Positions 15,698 through 23,873 of a stretch of DNA of 64,000 nt are shown here, in pieces. Position numbers and translations under genes: made by a program. The stretch comes from JAQVSH01 sp964451605. Lineage in GTDB: Bacteria > Bacteroidota > Bacteroidia > Bacteroidales > UBA4181. Positions within the stretch are counted from its first letter, which is position 1, and each line of letters opens with the position of its first letter. The notes below the pieces were generated by a model. The model made no database searches. It was not told the origin of the DNA and worked only from the letters and a program-made list of their open reading frames with translations. The stretch lies in NCBI GenBank assembly GCA_964451605.1, contig CAYVJA010000001.1, positions 1 through 64,000 of the forward strand, given 5' to 3'.

Positions 15698-18226
15698 TCA
15701 GAATTCTCGCCATTCATGCTTGGGGTAGCGCCCTTTCAACTCTTTCCTGATCTCCTTGTACGATCCTCTCCAGAAGGCATCGAGGTTGGCAGTGAGTTGT
15801 ACCGGACGACGACTGGGGGCAAGAAGTTCGTAGAGCACCTCTGTATGACCGCCTGCAACCGTAATCGGTGTCGGACAGTCGTATAGGTTTTGAATCGTGT
15901 CGGACAAAATCACCTCTCCGTTTTCGCAATAGCGAAGGGGGGTGGGCCTGCGTCGGCCGGGCAGTTGAATCGATTCGGGGGCAAACCAGTTAAGCATCTC
16001 CTTGTCGCCCGGTCTGAGCCAGGCATGAAGAGAAGGCCATAACTCTCTCTTTGCTACCTCTTTTGCACTTCGGGTCTTGTAGATGGCCTGCTGAAGAATC
16101 CACCGAAAGGCTTCGTCATCGATATCTTCTATTCCCGGCGAATGGTTGTGCCGGGCAGTAAAACGCACTCTGCCGAGAAATCGTTCTACAGACTCATCCC
16201 AGGCCGGAAAGGAGATCTCTTTATTCAGGATTAACTGCGCAAGTAATTCCGCAGCCGTGTCATCATCGAAGGTCTCCTGAAACGTCTGTTTCCAGATTAA
16301 TTCTCCCAGTCCGGTTTCCCGTTTTTCCATAACCCGTTGCATGGAGGGTACCCACTCCACTTTATCTGTTACAGAAAAATAGGCGCGGCATTGCGTCTCT
16401 ATCCATTCCGGCTCCACCACCGAAACTCCTTGTAAGAATACACGGCTTCTCGAACCGGTCAAAGTGGCTGAAATACGGGAATAGAGAATATATGGGGCAT
16501 CGGCGGCAATCCGCCAGCTTGCCAACTGACCGCTTACTCCCGATGCAGTTTTATAATGAGGCGATCCCGAAGCCACATGACGGGCAATGTGATCGGGGAA
16601 GCCACACAGCAAACATTGTAACAGCTTGTCGGTTGTCTCTTTCGAAAAGGGTGTTTGAGGCGTGTTTTTAGCGAGTTGCCGGAAGGTCTGCTCTGCCTCC
16701 TGGAGATCGCGCTGAGCAATACCCCAGTCGAAATTCCCGGACATATTCCTCCCTCTTTTTAATCGGGAGGCTAAGACGTAACCGGCACATATCAGGTCGG
16801 AAGGAGGCAGATCCGGCTCGGTTAATTTTCCGCTGTCCGGTAGGGAGTTTGCCGTTTTAGTATAGAGCTCGCCCGACTGTGAAATGGCTACTATCAGCGA
16901 AGCCTCGTCCCAGACGCCTAAAGCACGCGCCTCAGTCAGAACTCGAGCCCAACGGGGATGAAACGGCAATTCGGCCATCTGTTTGCCAATAGGAGTAAGT
17001 TGCCCGCTTTCAGAAACCGCACCCAGCACGCGCAGTAACTCCATAGCACTCAATATGCGCGAAGCTTCCGGCTTTTCCAGCCAGGGGAATTGCCCGGGCG
17101 ATGAAAATCCGGCTGCCAGAATACCGAGGAGGGTACCGGAGAGATCAATCCTGTGAATCTCAGGCTCAATAGAGAGTGGCCGGCTTTCATGATGTTCAAT
17201 TGGCCATAGACGATAACAGATGCCCGGTGCGGTTCGTCCCGCACGTCCGGCCCGTTGGTCGGCGGAAGAGCGACTGATGGGCTCAAGAAACAGGCCGTTC
17301 ACTCCCCGGGTCGGGTCAAAGCGGGCTACTTTAGCCGTGCCACTGTCAATCACCGCAGTAACCCCATCAATGGTCAGAGAGGTTTCCGCTACATTGGTAG
17401 CTACGATGATTTTTCGGTTTGCGCTCTTTTCATTGCTCCGTAATGCTCTGTCCTGCTCTTGTTTAGGCAATCCTCCATAAAGAGGGAGCACAGTAAACGC
17501 CTGAAGCCCGGTTATTTGCCCGATGGTTTCGATGGTTTTTCTGATTTCGAAACCTCCCGGCATAAAAATAAGGATAGAGCCTTGGGTTTGGCTTTGTGCC
17601 GCTTTCAGCGCGGTCTCGGCTGCATTTTCCCATACGGGACGAGAGCTGGGTGTCTTGCAGTGATGTATTGTGACCCCATACGATCGTCCGGTCGAGGTAA
17701 TAACCGGCGTATTGCGCAGAGGTTCGGGCAGTTGCTCATTTTGCACTGTGGCCGACATAATGAGCCACTTCAGGTCTGGCCGAACCGTTTTTTGCAAATG
17801 AACCACCATCGACAAGGTGAGATCGGTTTCCAGATGCCGTTCATGAAACTCATCGAAGATTACCACTCCCGCCTGCTCGAGCCGATCGCCCGAAAAGAGC
17901 CTGCGAAGCAGTACTCCCTCGGTGAGAAACACAATTCGCGAATCGGGTTGCGAACAATTCTCAAAGCGGATATGATAGCCCACCTCTAAGCCCGTTTCCG
18001 ACCCTCGTTCTGCTGCCACCCAATTGGCAAGGATTCGGGCTGCCATACGACGTGGCTCTAAAACCAGCACCTGGCGGTTCGCAGGTAACAGATGGTCAGC
18101 CAGAAACTGGGGTACACGGGTCGACTTTCCTGAACCTGCCGGTGATTGAATTACCACTCCCGGTACTTTTTGCACAAGGTTTACAATTTTATCTTTAAGG
18201 GAATCAATGGGCAAATCAAGAGGCAT
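15698..18226 (-). CDS. hrpB: ATP-dependent helicase HrpB
   Basis: DExH helicase of 842 residues, full length for HrpB. Walker A is SPAGSGKST (about 29-36), motif II DEFHERHLETDL, motif VI QRAGRAGRTAPG, and the C-terminal half is the HrpB-specific domain. Homologues are widespread, but the cellular role is poorly defined. The gene lies 40 bp upstream of the DEAD-box helicase on the same strand, so the two may be co-transcribed. Its start is 91 bp from the divergent oxidoreductase gene. Confidence 0.93.
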   Translation of the reverse strand: MPLDLPIDSLKDKIVNLVQKVPGVVIQSPAGSGKSTRVPQFLADHLLPANRQVLVLEPRRMAARILANWVAAERGSETGLEVGYHIRFENCSQPDSRIVFLTEGVLLRRLFSGDRLEQAGVVIFDEFHERHLETDLTLSMVVHLQKTVRPDLKWLIMSATVQNEQLPEPLRNTPVITSTGRSYGVTIHHCKTPSSRPVWENAAETALKAAQSQTQGSILIFMPGGFEIRKTIETIGQITGLQAFTVLPLYGGLPKQEQDRALRSNEKSANRKIIVATNVAETSLTIDGVTAVIDSGTAKVARFDPTRGVNGLFLEPISRSSADQRAGRAGRTAPGICYRLWPIEHHESRPLSIEPEIHRIDLSGTLLGILAAGFSSPGQFPWLEKPEASRILSAMELLRVLGAVSESGQLTPIGKQMAELPFHPRWARVLTEARALGVWDEASLIVAISQSGELYTKTANSLPDSGKLTEPDLPPSDLICAGYVLASRLKRGRNMSGNFDWGIAQRDLQEAEQTFRQLAKNTPQTPFSKETTDKLLQCLLCGFPDHIARHVASGSPHYKTASGVSGQLASWRIAADAPYILYSRISATLTGSRSRVFLQGVSVVEPEWIETQCRAYFSVTDKVEWVPSMQRVMEKRETGLGELIWKQTFQETFDDDTAAELLAQLILNKEISFPAWDESVERFLGRVRFTARHNHSPGIEDIDDEAFRWILQQAIYKTRSAKEVAKRELWPSLHAWLRPGDKEMLNWFAPESIQLPGRRRPTPLRYCENGEVILSDTIQNLYDCPTPITVAGGHTEVLYELLAPSRRPVQLTANLDAFWRGSYKEIRKELKGRYPKHEWREF

Positions 18227-18317
18227 AGGGCTTTTTCAACGAATGATATTCCAACCGGCCATCAAAAGTACAAGTAAAAATTGAGTATCTTTCCGCAGCA
18301 ATTGTCAATGACATGTT

Positions 18318-19607
18318 ATGAATCGTCGCACTTTTCTTAAAACAACGGCACTCGCATCGGCTGCCTTTTCTGCCTATCCCTTACTGGCAATCCGCCCTCA
18401 ACCCCGAAAATATCGTACGTTACTTATTGGCAGCGGTTGGTGGGGGAAAAACATATTACGAACAGCCCTCTCTTCGGGAACCATTCAGTCCATTTCCCTT
18501 TGCGATGTCGATGCCACTATGCTGGAAAATGCGGCTGCCGAGTTCGAAAAACTGACCGGAAGCCGGCCGGCTCTCTACGAAGATTACAGAGAGGCCATAG
18601 CAAAGGCCAGGCCGGAGATTGTAATTGTTGCCACCCCCGATCATTGGCACGCGCTTACTGCAATTGCCGCCATGGAGGCAGGCGCTCATCTCTTTCTGGA
18701 GAAGCCTATCGGACATACCATAGGAGAGGGGAAAGCCATGGTAGAGGCTGCCAGGGTTACGGGAGTCAAGGTACAGGTCGACCTTCACCGCAGAGCGAAC
18801 CCTGCACTACAGAATGCCCATGCGTTTCTGCGCTCAGGGCAGGTGGGAGAGATAGGTATGGTGCGAAATTTTGTACACTATCCCTTGTACGGCAATGATC
18901 CTGTGCCCGATAGCGAACCTCCCCAGGGCTTAAACTGGGACTTTTGGTGTGGGCCTGCTCCTTTACGCCCCTACAACCGAAAGATTCATCCGGGAGGATT
19001 CCGGCAGTTTATGGATTATGCCAATGGTCAGTGTGGCGACTGGGGCGTGCACTGGCTCGACCAGATGCTGGTTTGGTCGGAAGAGAAGGCGCCCGCGAAG
19101 GTCTCAGCCACCGGTTCGCGGTGGATTAAAAAAGATAACTCCGATGCTCCTGATACCATGGTGATTACCTATGAATTCGAGAAGTTTACCGCATTTTGGG
19201 AGCATCGGCAATATGGCGGAAACGATGCCGAGAAGCACAATATAGGTACCTACTTTTACGGGTCGAAGGGGATCTTGCATATGGGCTGGGAAGACGGCTG
19301 GACATTCTACCCCACCAGCCAAAACGCACAGGTAATTCATGAGTCTGCAGTCTATAAAAACCGGGACAGAGAAAATATTCTGGAGATGTGGAATAATCTG
19401 ATAGACTCTATTCGCGACAACACCCAACTGATATGCGATATTGAGGCCGGACATCGTTCAACCAATATGAGTTTGTTGGGGGTTGCAGCTATGAAGGCCG
19501 GGCGTTCTCTGGTGTGGGATTCCGGAAAGGAACGGTTTGTGAACGACAATGATGCCAATAAGTTGCTTTCCCGAAGCTATCGTTCGCCCTGGAAATATCC
19601 TGTGTAG
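18318..19607 (+). CDS. Gfo/Idh/MocA family NAD(P)-dependent oxidoreductase with Tat signal
   Basis: Exported dehydrogenase-like protein of 429 residues. The N-terminus NRRTFLKTTALASAAFSAY is a twin-arginine signal, implying folding with the cofactor before export. The Rossmann motif is LLIGSGWWGKN (about 36-46), and the family EKP motif places its Lys at residue 129. The following HRRANPALQ, CGDWGVHWLDQ and MDYANGQ blocks match the periplasmic subgroup that includes GH109-like glycosidases and sugar epimerases or dehydrogenases. The substrate is unknown. A TATCTTTC box lies at 18286-18293, 24 bp before the start. Nothing in the flanking genes fixes a pathway. Confidence 0.88.
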   Translation: MNRRTFLKTTALASAAFSAYPLLAIRPQPRKYRTLLIGSGWWGKNILRTALSSGTIQSISLCDVDATMLENAAAEFEKLTGSRPALYEDYREAIAKARPEIVIVATPDHWHALTAIAAMEAGAHLFLEKPIGHTIGEGKAMVEAARVTGVKVQVDLHRRANPALQNAHAFLRSGQVGEIGMVRNFVHYPLYGNDPVPDSEPPQGLNWDFWCGPAPLRPYNRKIHPGGFRQFMDYANGQCGDWGVHWLDQMLVWSEEKAPAKVSATGSRWIKKDNSDAPDTMVITYEFEKFTAFWEHRQYGGNDAEKHNIGTYFYGSKGILHMGWEDGWTFYPTSQNAQVIHESAVYKNRDRENILEMWNNLIDSIRDNTQLICDIEAGHRSTNMSLLGVAAMKAGRSLVWDSGKERFVNDNDANKLLSRSYRSPWKYPV

Positions 19608-19615
19608 TGTCTTCG

Positions 19616-20221
19616 CTATTCCGGCGTCGGAACTGCATAAAAGCGAACCGGCATAAGCAGGCGAAGGGTATCATTACTCTGTTCGGGGTCGATGCATCGA
19701 AGCCAGAGTTTGATGCCGTCGGGGATGGACTCAGTTTTAATAACACGTAATTCCGAAGGCTCGGTAAACGTCCGCTCTCCAAAACCCTCTTCGGCTCCTG
19801 TATAGGGTTGATAGAGCACTTTCCATCCCGTGACCGGAAGTTCACCCGGCACAAACAGCGCCAGGGGTGTGTCGTTTTCGGAATTGCTCCACTCCGGGCT
19901 CTCTAACAGTAGAAAAGGTCCTTCAGGGGCACCGGCAAAGAGACGAACCCGGTTTCCATCCTGGTCTGAAAGAATCTGTGTAAAGGTTTGCGATCCGCCT
20001 TCATCGCTAATAATCAATTGGTTGTAACCCTGCATCAGTAAGAGGGACGCCCGGTTTCTTGCAAAGATCGAATCGGCAGCAGCCATTTCCGTTAAAAGGG
20101 GGTCGATTTCGTCTTTGAGTACACACCCGCCAAAAGTCAGCATGGTCAACATCAGTGATATCACAACCAGACAGCCCGGAAAACGTAATTTTGAGGAGCA
20201 AAAGTGATGGGTGAAGTTCAT
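19616..20221 (-). CDS. Unknown exported lipoprotein
   Basis: A 201-residue protein that I do not recognise. Its N-terminus has a hydrophobic segment ending in a lipobox-like LTFGGC (Cys33), which suggests a lipoprotein. The rest is acidic and beta-rich, with no catalytic motif that I can name. It starts 6 bp after the stop of the larger unknown exported protein, so the two probably form one transcript and may work together at the cell surface. The tail-to-tail gap to the oxidoreductase is only 8 bp. A long N-terminal stretch before the hydrophobic core makes the exact start uncertain. Confidence 0.6.
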   Translation of the reverse strand: MNFTHHFCSSKLRFPGCLVVISLMLTMLTFGGCVLKDEIDPLLTEMAAADSIFARNRASLLLMQGYNQLIISDEGGSQTFTQILSDQDGNRVRLFAGAPEGPFLLLESPEWSNSENDTPLALFVPGELPVTGWKVLYQPYTGAEEGFGERTFTEPSELRVIKTESIPDGIKLWLRCIDPEQSNDTLRLLMPVRFYAVPTPE

Positions 20222-20227
20222 AGGCGG

Positions 20228-21394
20228 TTATTCTATCGTTATCCAGGCTTCAATAGAGAGCACTCCCTGAAGAAAAGTGCGCAGATGGTGTTTCCCTGCC
20301 GATAAAAAAGCGGGATCGACCATAAAGAGGCCATCCTGCAAGGGAATGGAAATGTTATCCAGAAACCATTCATCAGGTTGTTGGCCGGGGATACCGCGCA
20401 AATAGAGTGGAAAGGGTGCATCGGTACGGGCATACGTTCCCATAACTGCAATCTCAGGTAACCCGAGAGTCGACTCACTCACAGAAACCAGATGATGTCT
20501 CAGGGTAGTATCGGTACAGTAATCGGGATTCGAAACAAGACACTCTATCACCCTGTATCCCGGTGGCAAAGCGAGTTCGATGGCCGAACCTCCACTACTG
20601 CTGCCGGAAGAGCCGGGAGATATTTGCCATAGGCAGGTGGTGCCCGGGCTGTCAAGTATCGCGTTGCCTTTGCCAGAGCCGTCGTCTTCAAGCCTGAAGG
20701 TATGCAGCGCGCCGGCAGTTACATAGAGTGGGGCAACCATTCGCAGACCGCCCACACGCCGCGAAAGAGAGACCTCGCGCCATGCCGACCATTCGCTTGC
20801 CCCGTGAAAATTGGCTGCACGACTCCGCACCCTTAGTGATTCGGTTGAGCTCCATGTGTCAGGAATCACCAGCAGACCTCCTATCAGAAGAGACGGTTCG
20901 GAAGCCTGGTATTCATACCTTTCGGCCAATTCCGATTCTGCCTGTAACCGGTATTGGCTCCCCGGACAGAGAGGATGAGAGGGAAGAATAAGCGTGGGAA
21001 CATCAGGTTTAGTGAGTAGAAAATGTATTCGGATGTAGGCTCTCTCTACATGTCCTTCGCTATATTGCTTTTCGTACCTGCAATCGATGGTGGTTGAGAT
21101 AAAGGAAAGAATCATCCCTCTTTGGGTGTTTTGAAAAGCAAGCGGACTGCCCGGAAGTTGAAAATCGAGCGAATATTTGGTGGCAATGGCCCCTCCGGCA
21201 ACCAGCTGCAGTGTGTCGAAATAGGTGGTAATCTCGATAGGATTCTCGTACGATGAAGTTTGCGAAAAGACATCTACAGTAAGATCTTCGCGGGTAACGA
21301 CTACAGGTCCCGTCACTTCCTGCGACCAGAGTGCAGAAATACCCCATAGCAGCCAAACTGCAGGAAGAATTTTTAAGGCAGGATTAGGGGCCAT
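20228..21394 (-). CDS. Unknown exported protein with Ig/fibronectin-like segments
   Basis: A 388-residue protein from the ATG at 21394; an in-frame start at 21424 would place charged residues before the signal. The signal peptide (ALKILPAVWLLWGISALWSQ) leads into beta-rich sequence. The middle (about residues 130-220) reads like a fibronectin or Ig-like module, and a later part with a Gly/Ser-rich loop (SPGSSGSSSGGS) resembles a PKD-type fold with a Cys pair. No enzymatic motif is seen. It is first in a two-gene unit with the lipoprotein gene and diverges from cinA 87 bp away. A role in surface display or binding is inference only. Confidence 0.6.
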   Translation of the reverse strand: MAPNPALKILPAVWLLWGISALWSQEVTGPVVVTREDLTVDVFSQTSSYENPIEITTYFDTLQLVAGGAIATKYSLDFQLPGSPLAFQNTQRGMILSFISTTIDCRYEKQYSEGHVERAYIRIHFLLTKPDVPTLILPSHPLCPGSQYRLQAESELAERYEYQASEPSLLIGGLLVIPDTWSSTESLRVRSRAANFHGASEWSAWREVSLSRRVGGLRMVAPLYVTAGALHTFRLEDDGSGKGNAILDSPGTTCLWQISPGSSGSSSGGSAIELALPPGYRVIECLVSNPDYCTDTTLRHHLVSVSESTLGLPEIAVMGTYARTDAPFPLYLRGIPGQQPDEWFLDNISIPLQDGLFMVDPAFLSAGKHHLRTFLQGVLSIEAWITIE

Positions 21395-21428
21395 ACATGT
21401 ATCATTTTTGGTAAAAATAGGCAAAATA

Positions 21429-21461
21429 TTGTTCGCCGGGGAGGCAGAATGGGTATCTTTG
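21429..21461 (+). promoter_or_regulatory. Probable promoter of cinA
   Basis: TATTG ending at 21431 and TATCTTTG at 21454-21461 are separated by about 22 bp, slightly long for the Bacteroidota pattern. The cinA ATG follows 20 bp later. Confidence 0.45.
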
Positions 21462-21480
21462 CCGCTTCAACAGATCGATT

Positions 21481-22752
21481 ATGAAATCGAAAGAGATTAC
21501 TGCCGAGCTCATCACAATTGGCGATGAGATATTGATTGGACAAATTACCGACACCAACTCAGCCTGGATGGCTGAGCACCTTAACGATATGGGGATCTGG
21601 GTGTCGCGCATTGTGAGTATTGGCGATAGGGCAGAAGAGATTTCGGGGGCACTCACCGATGCCTCACAAAGAGCGAACATTGTGTTAATCACCGGAGGGT
21701 TAGGCCCCACACGCGATGATATCACCAAATCGGTTCTGGCATCGTGGTTTAACACTACACTTGTTTCCGATTCTCCCTCCCTGCATCGCATTGAGTTGTA
21801 CCTAAAAGAGAGAGGGGTAACCATGAATCCCTTAAATGTGAAACAGGCCGAGGTGCTGCAATCCTGCACAGTGATTCCCAATTATTGCGGCACTGCCCCG
21901 GGAATGTGGATGGAAAATGAGGGTGTTATCTTTGTTTCTATGCCGGGGGTTCCATCCGAAATGATCGCCATGATGGAAGGAGAGGTACTTCCTCGTCTGA
22001 GGGAGAAGTTTTCTCTTCCCGTTATACGGCATAAAAAGGTGGTTACAAGCGGCATCGGAGAGTCAGATCTGGCACTTCTGATTCAGAAATGGGAATTGGC
22101 GCTTCCAGCCCATATTCGTCTTGCCTATCTGCCCACAGCAGGTTATGTGAAGTTAAGGCTCACTGCCAAAGGAGAGAACCTTATGCAATTAGAGCAAGAG
22201 CTGGAGCAACAAACCGAAAAGCTACAACAAATTGCTGGCCGTTATATTTTGGGGCAGGAGGCTGAATCGCCGGAAGCCCTTCTGGCAAAAAGATTGCTGG
22301 ATAAGGGTTGTACCCTTTCGGTTGCAGAAAGTTGTACCGGAGGGTATCTGTCTCATCGGTTTACTGCCCTTCCGGGAGCCTCGGCATGGTATAGAGGAGG
22401 CGTTGTGGCTTATGATAACCAGATAAAAATGAACCTGTTGGGGGTAAGCTCCCAATTACTCGAAACCTATGGAGCCGTTAGCCGCGAAACGGTCGAAGCC
22501 ATGGCTCAGTCGGTACGGGATAAGATGGGTTCCGACTACGCGATAGCCATCTCAGGAGTTGCCGGGCCCTCCGGAGGAACAACCGATAAACCTGTCGGAA
22601 CGGTCTGGATTGCGGTTGCTTCGGCTCAATCGCTTCACTCAAGCCGCTTTAGGCTGGGCGGTGATCGTTCGAGAGTGATTGTCAGGAGTGCCTTATGGGG
22701 CATTCAATTACTTCTTCAAATCATTGAAGAAGAGAGAGATAGAATGGTTTAG
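21481..22752 (+). CDS. cinA: CinA family protein with nicotinamide-nucleotide amidase domain
   Basis: Two-domain cytoplasmic protein of 423 residues. Residues 1-170 form the MoaB/Mog-like (COG1058) domain, opening AELITIGDEILIGQITDTNS. Residues about 260-420 form the PncC domain with the AESCTGG and GVAGPSGGT motifs, which deamidates nicotinamide mononucleotide to nicotinate mononucleotide in pyridine nucleotide recycling. Family members also hydrolyse ADP-ribose through the first domain. It lies upstream of the rpmB cluster, separated by 138 bp that hold their own promoter. Confidence 0.94.
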   Translation: MKSKEITAELITIGDEILIGQITDTNSAWMAEHLNDMGIWVSRIVSIGDRAEEISGALTDASQRANIVLITGGLGPTRDDITKSVLASWFNTTLVSDSPSLHRIELYLKERGVTMNPLNVKQAEVLQSCTVIPNYCGTAPGMWMENEGVIFVSMPGVPSEMIAMMEGEVLPRLREKFSLPVIRHKKVVTSGIGESDLALLIQKWELALPAHIRLAYLPTAGYVKLRLTAKGENLMQLEQELEQQTEKLQQIAGRYILGQEAESPEALLAKRLLDKGCTLSVAESCTGGYLSHRFTALPGASAWYRGGVVAYDNQIKMNLLGVSSQLLETYGAVSRETVEAMAQSVRDKMGSDYAIAISGVAGPSGGTTDKPVGTVWIAVASAQSLHSSRFRLGGDRSRVIVRSALWGIQLLLQIIEEERDRMV

Positions 22753-22814
22753 AAACGCAAGACGCCTGAATGAGCAAAAATCGATTCTTTGTGGGAGAAA
22801 AACTTATGCAAATG

Positions 22815-22846
22815 TTTGATTTATTCGAATATTATAGCGACTTTTG
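22815..22846 (+). promoter_or_regulatory. Promoter of the rpmB ribosomal operon
   Basis: TTTG at 22815-22818 and GACTTTTG at 22839-22846 lie 20 bp apart, close to the Bacteroidota consensus. The position supports starting rpmB at 22891 and not at the upstream in-frame start at 22789, which would lie before the transcript. Confidence 0.55.
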
Positions 22847-22890
22847 CGCACCTATTTAGAAAAAGAACAAGCAGTAATAAACATAGAGCG

Positions 22891-23130
22891 ATGTCACAAG
22901 TTTGCGAAATTACAGGAAAGGTTGCGATGGTTGGGAACAACGTATCGCACTCAAAAAGAAGAACGAAAAGATCATTCAAACCGAATCTTTTTGTAAAGAA
23001 GTTTTATCTTGAATCGGAAGATCGCTGGATCGATCTGAAGGTTTCTGCCGCAGGATTGCGCATTATCAACAAAAAAGGCTTGGAGGCTGCTCTGAAAGAT
23101 GCTGAAGCCAAAGGGTTCATCAAATTTTAA
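22891..23130 (+). CDS. rpmB: 50S ribosomal protein L28 (bL28)
   Basis: Ribosomal protein of 79 residues. [20 protein letters not shown] and the [14 protein letters not shown] block are diagnostic, and the C-terminus ends GFIKF. The start is chosen at ATG 22891, downstream of the promoter. It is first of the trio bL28, bL33 and DUF4295, with 15 bp and 9 bp spacings. Confidence 0.96.
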   Translation: MSQVCEITGKVAMVGNNVSHSKRRTKRSFKPNLFVKKFYLESEDRWIDLKVSAAGLRIINKKGLEAALKDAEAKGFIKF

Positions 23131-23145
23131 CGGAGGATCAGGATT

Positions 23146-23334
23146 ATGGCAAAGAAATCGAAAGGTAACAGAATTCAGGTAATTCTGGAATGCACCGAAC
23201 AGAAGGAGAGCGGACTCCCCGGAATGTCTCGTTATATTACCACAAAGAATAAGAAAAACACCCCCGAAAGGATGGAACGTCGTAAGTACAATCCTATCCT
23301 CAAGAAGGTTACGGTTCATAAAGAAATTAAATAA
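23146..23334 (+). CDS. rpmG: 50S ribosomal protein L33 (bL33)
   Basis: Ribosomal protein of 62 residues, preceded by a possible SD (cggagga). It has the family [14 protein letters not shown] block. The paired zinc-binding cysteines of the C+ form are missing (only one Cys, in LECTEQ), so this is the zinc-independent form. Confidence 0.95.
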   Translation: MAKKSKGNRIQVILECTEQKESGLPGMSRYITTKNKKNTPERMERRKYNPILKKVTVHKEIK

Positions 23335-23343
23335 GAGTAAACC

Positions 23344-23502
23344 ATGGCAAAGAAAGTTGTAGCTACCCTTAAGAACAAAGCCGCCGTCAAGAACGTTTCG
23401 AAGGTTATCAAGATGGTAAAATCGGAGAAAACCGGCGCCTATACCTTCCAGGAAGATATTATTCCTTCGGAATTGGTTAAAGACTACATGGAAAGAAAAT
23501 AG
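23344..23502 (+). CDS. DUF4295 small basic protein, Bacteroidota ribosomal trio member
   Basis: A 52-residue, lysine-rich protein beginning MAKKVVATLKNKAAVKNVSK and ending LVKDYMERK. It follows rpmG by 9 bp and is followed by a strong terminator at 23521-23552. The family is restricted to Bacteroidota and always sits near rpmB-rpmG. I recall that an extra large-subunit protein called bL38 was described in the Flavobacterium ribosome and believe it is this family, but I cannot confirm that here. The small size and charge fit an rRNA-binding ribosomal component. Confidence 0.88.
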   Translation: MAKKVVATLKNKAAVKNVSKVIKMVKSEKTGAYTFQEDIIPSELVKDYMERK

Positions 23503-23520
23503 TGTTTCGCATCCTATAGA

Positions 23521-23552
23521 AAAAAGGCTGTCCTTTGGGGCGGCCTTTTTTT
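23521..23552 (+). terminator. Rho-independent terminator of the ribosomal trio
   Basis: aaaaaggctg pairs with cggccttttt across a short loop and is followed by further T residues, 19 bp after the DUF4295 stop codon. Confidence 0.8.
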
Positions 23553-23622
23553 GTTGCATAGAATTATTTACCAAATTTTGCTGTATCTTGGTTATTAGAT
23601 TTTAAATAAGGAGGAACTTGCC

Positions 23623-23873
23623 ATGAAAACGCTACAAAAACTTATTCCTTCATTACTTCTGTTTGCTTCAGTTCTCAGCCTGTTTCTATTGTGTAATGGC
23701 TGTAGTTCATCGGATAATTCCGGCGAGAACGGCAATTCGGTGATCATTAAAGGCCGTTTTCGGACCGACCTTACCGGTGTAGTAGCACTCGATCGATAAT
23801 TGCTATGGCTCATAACGATGTCTACGGAAATCATTATGTTGTTTCGTGGTACCATACGGTTCTGGATGACTAG
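23623..23873 (+). pseudogene. Small lipoprotein-like gene, probably frameshifted
   Basis: A strong Shine-Dalgarno (aaggagga, 23609-23616), unusual for this genome, precedes ATG 23623. The first frame gives 58 residues: a signal peptide with a lipoprotein-type Cys (LLCNGCSSS) and a short mature part ending at TAA 23797. A second frame continues from about 23790 (AMAHNDVYGNHYVVSWYHTV) to TAG 23871, which overlaps the ATG of the next gene (GATGACTAG). That overlap suggests the original gene ended there, with one frameshift near 23790. A genuine 58-residue lipoprotein is the alternative. Function unknown. Confidence 0.45.

Noticed and set aside
22789..22890. N-terminal extension of ribosomal protein L28
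   Set aside because: It begins upstream of a good promoter match, and L28 proteins start at [10 protein letters not shown] or its equivalent.
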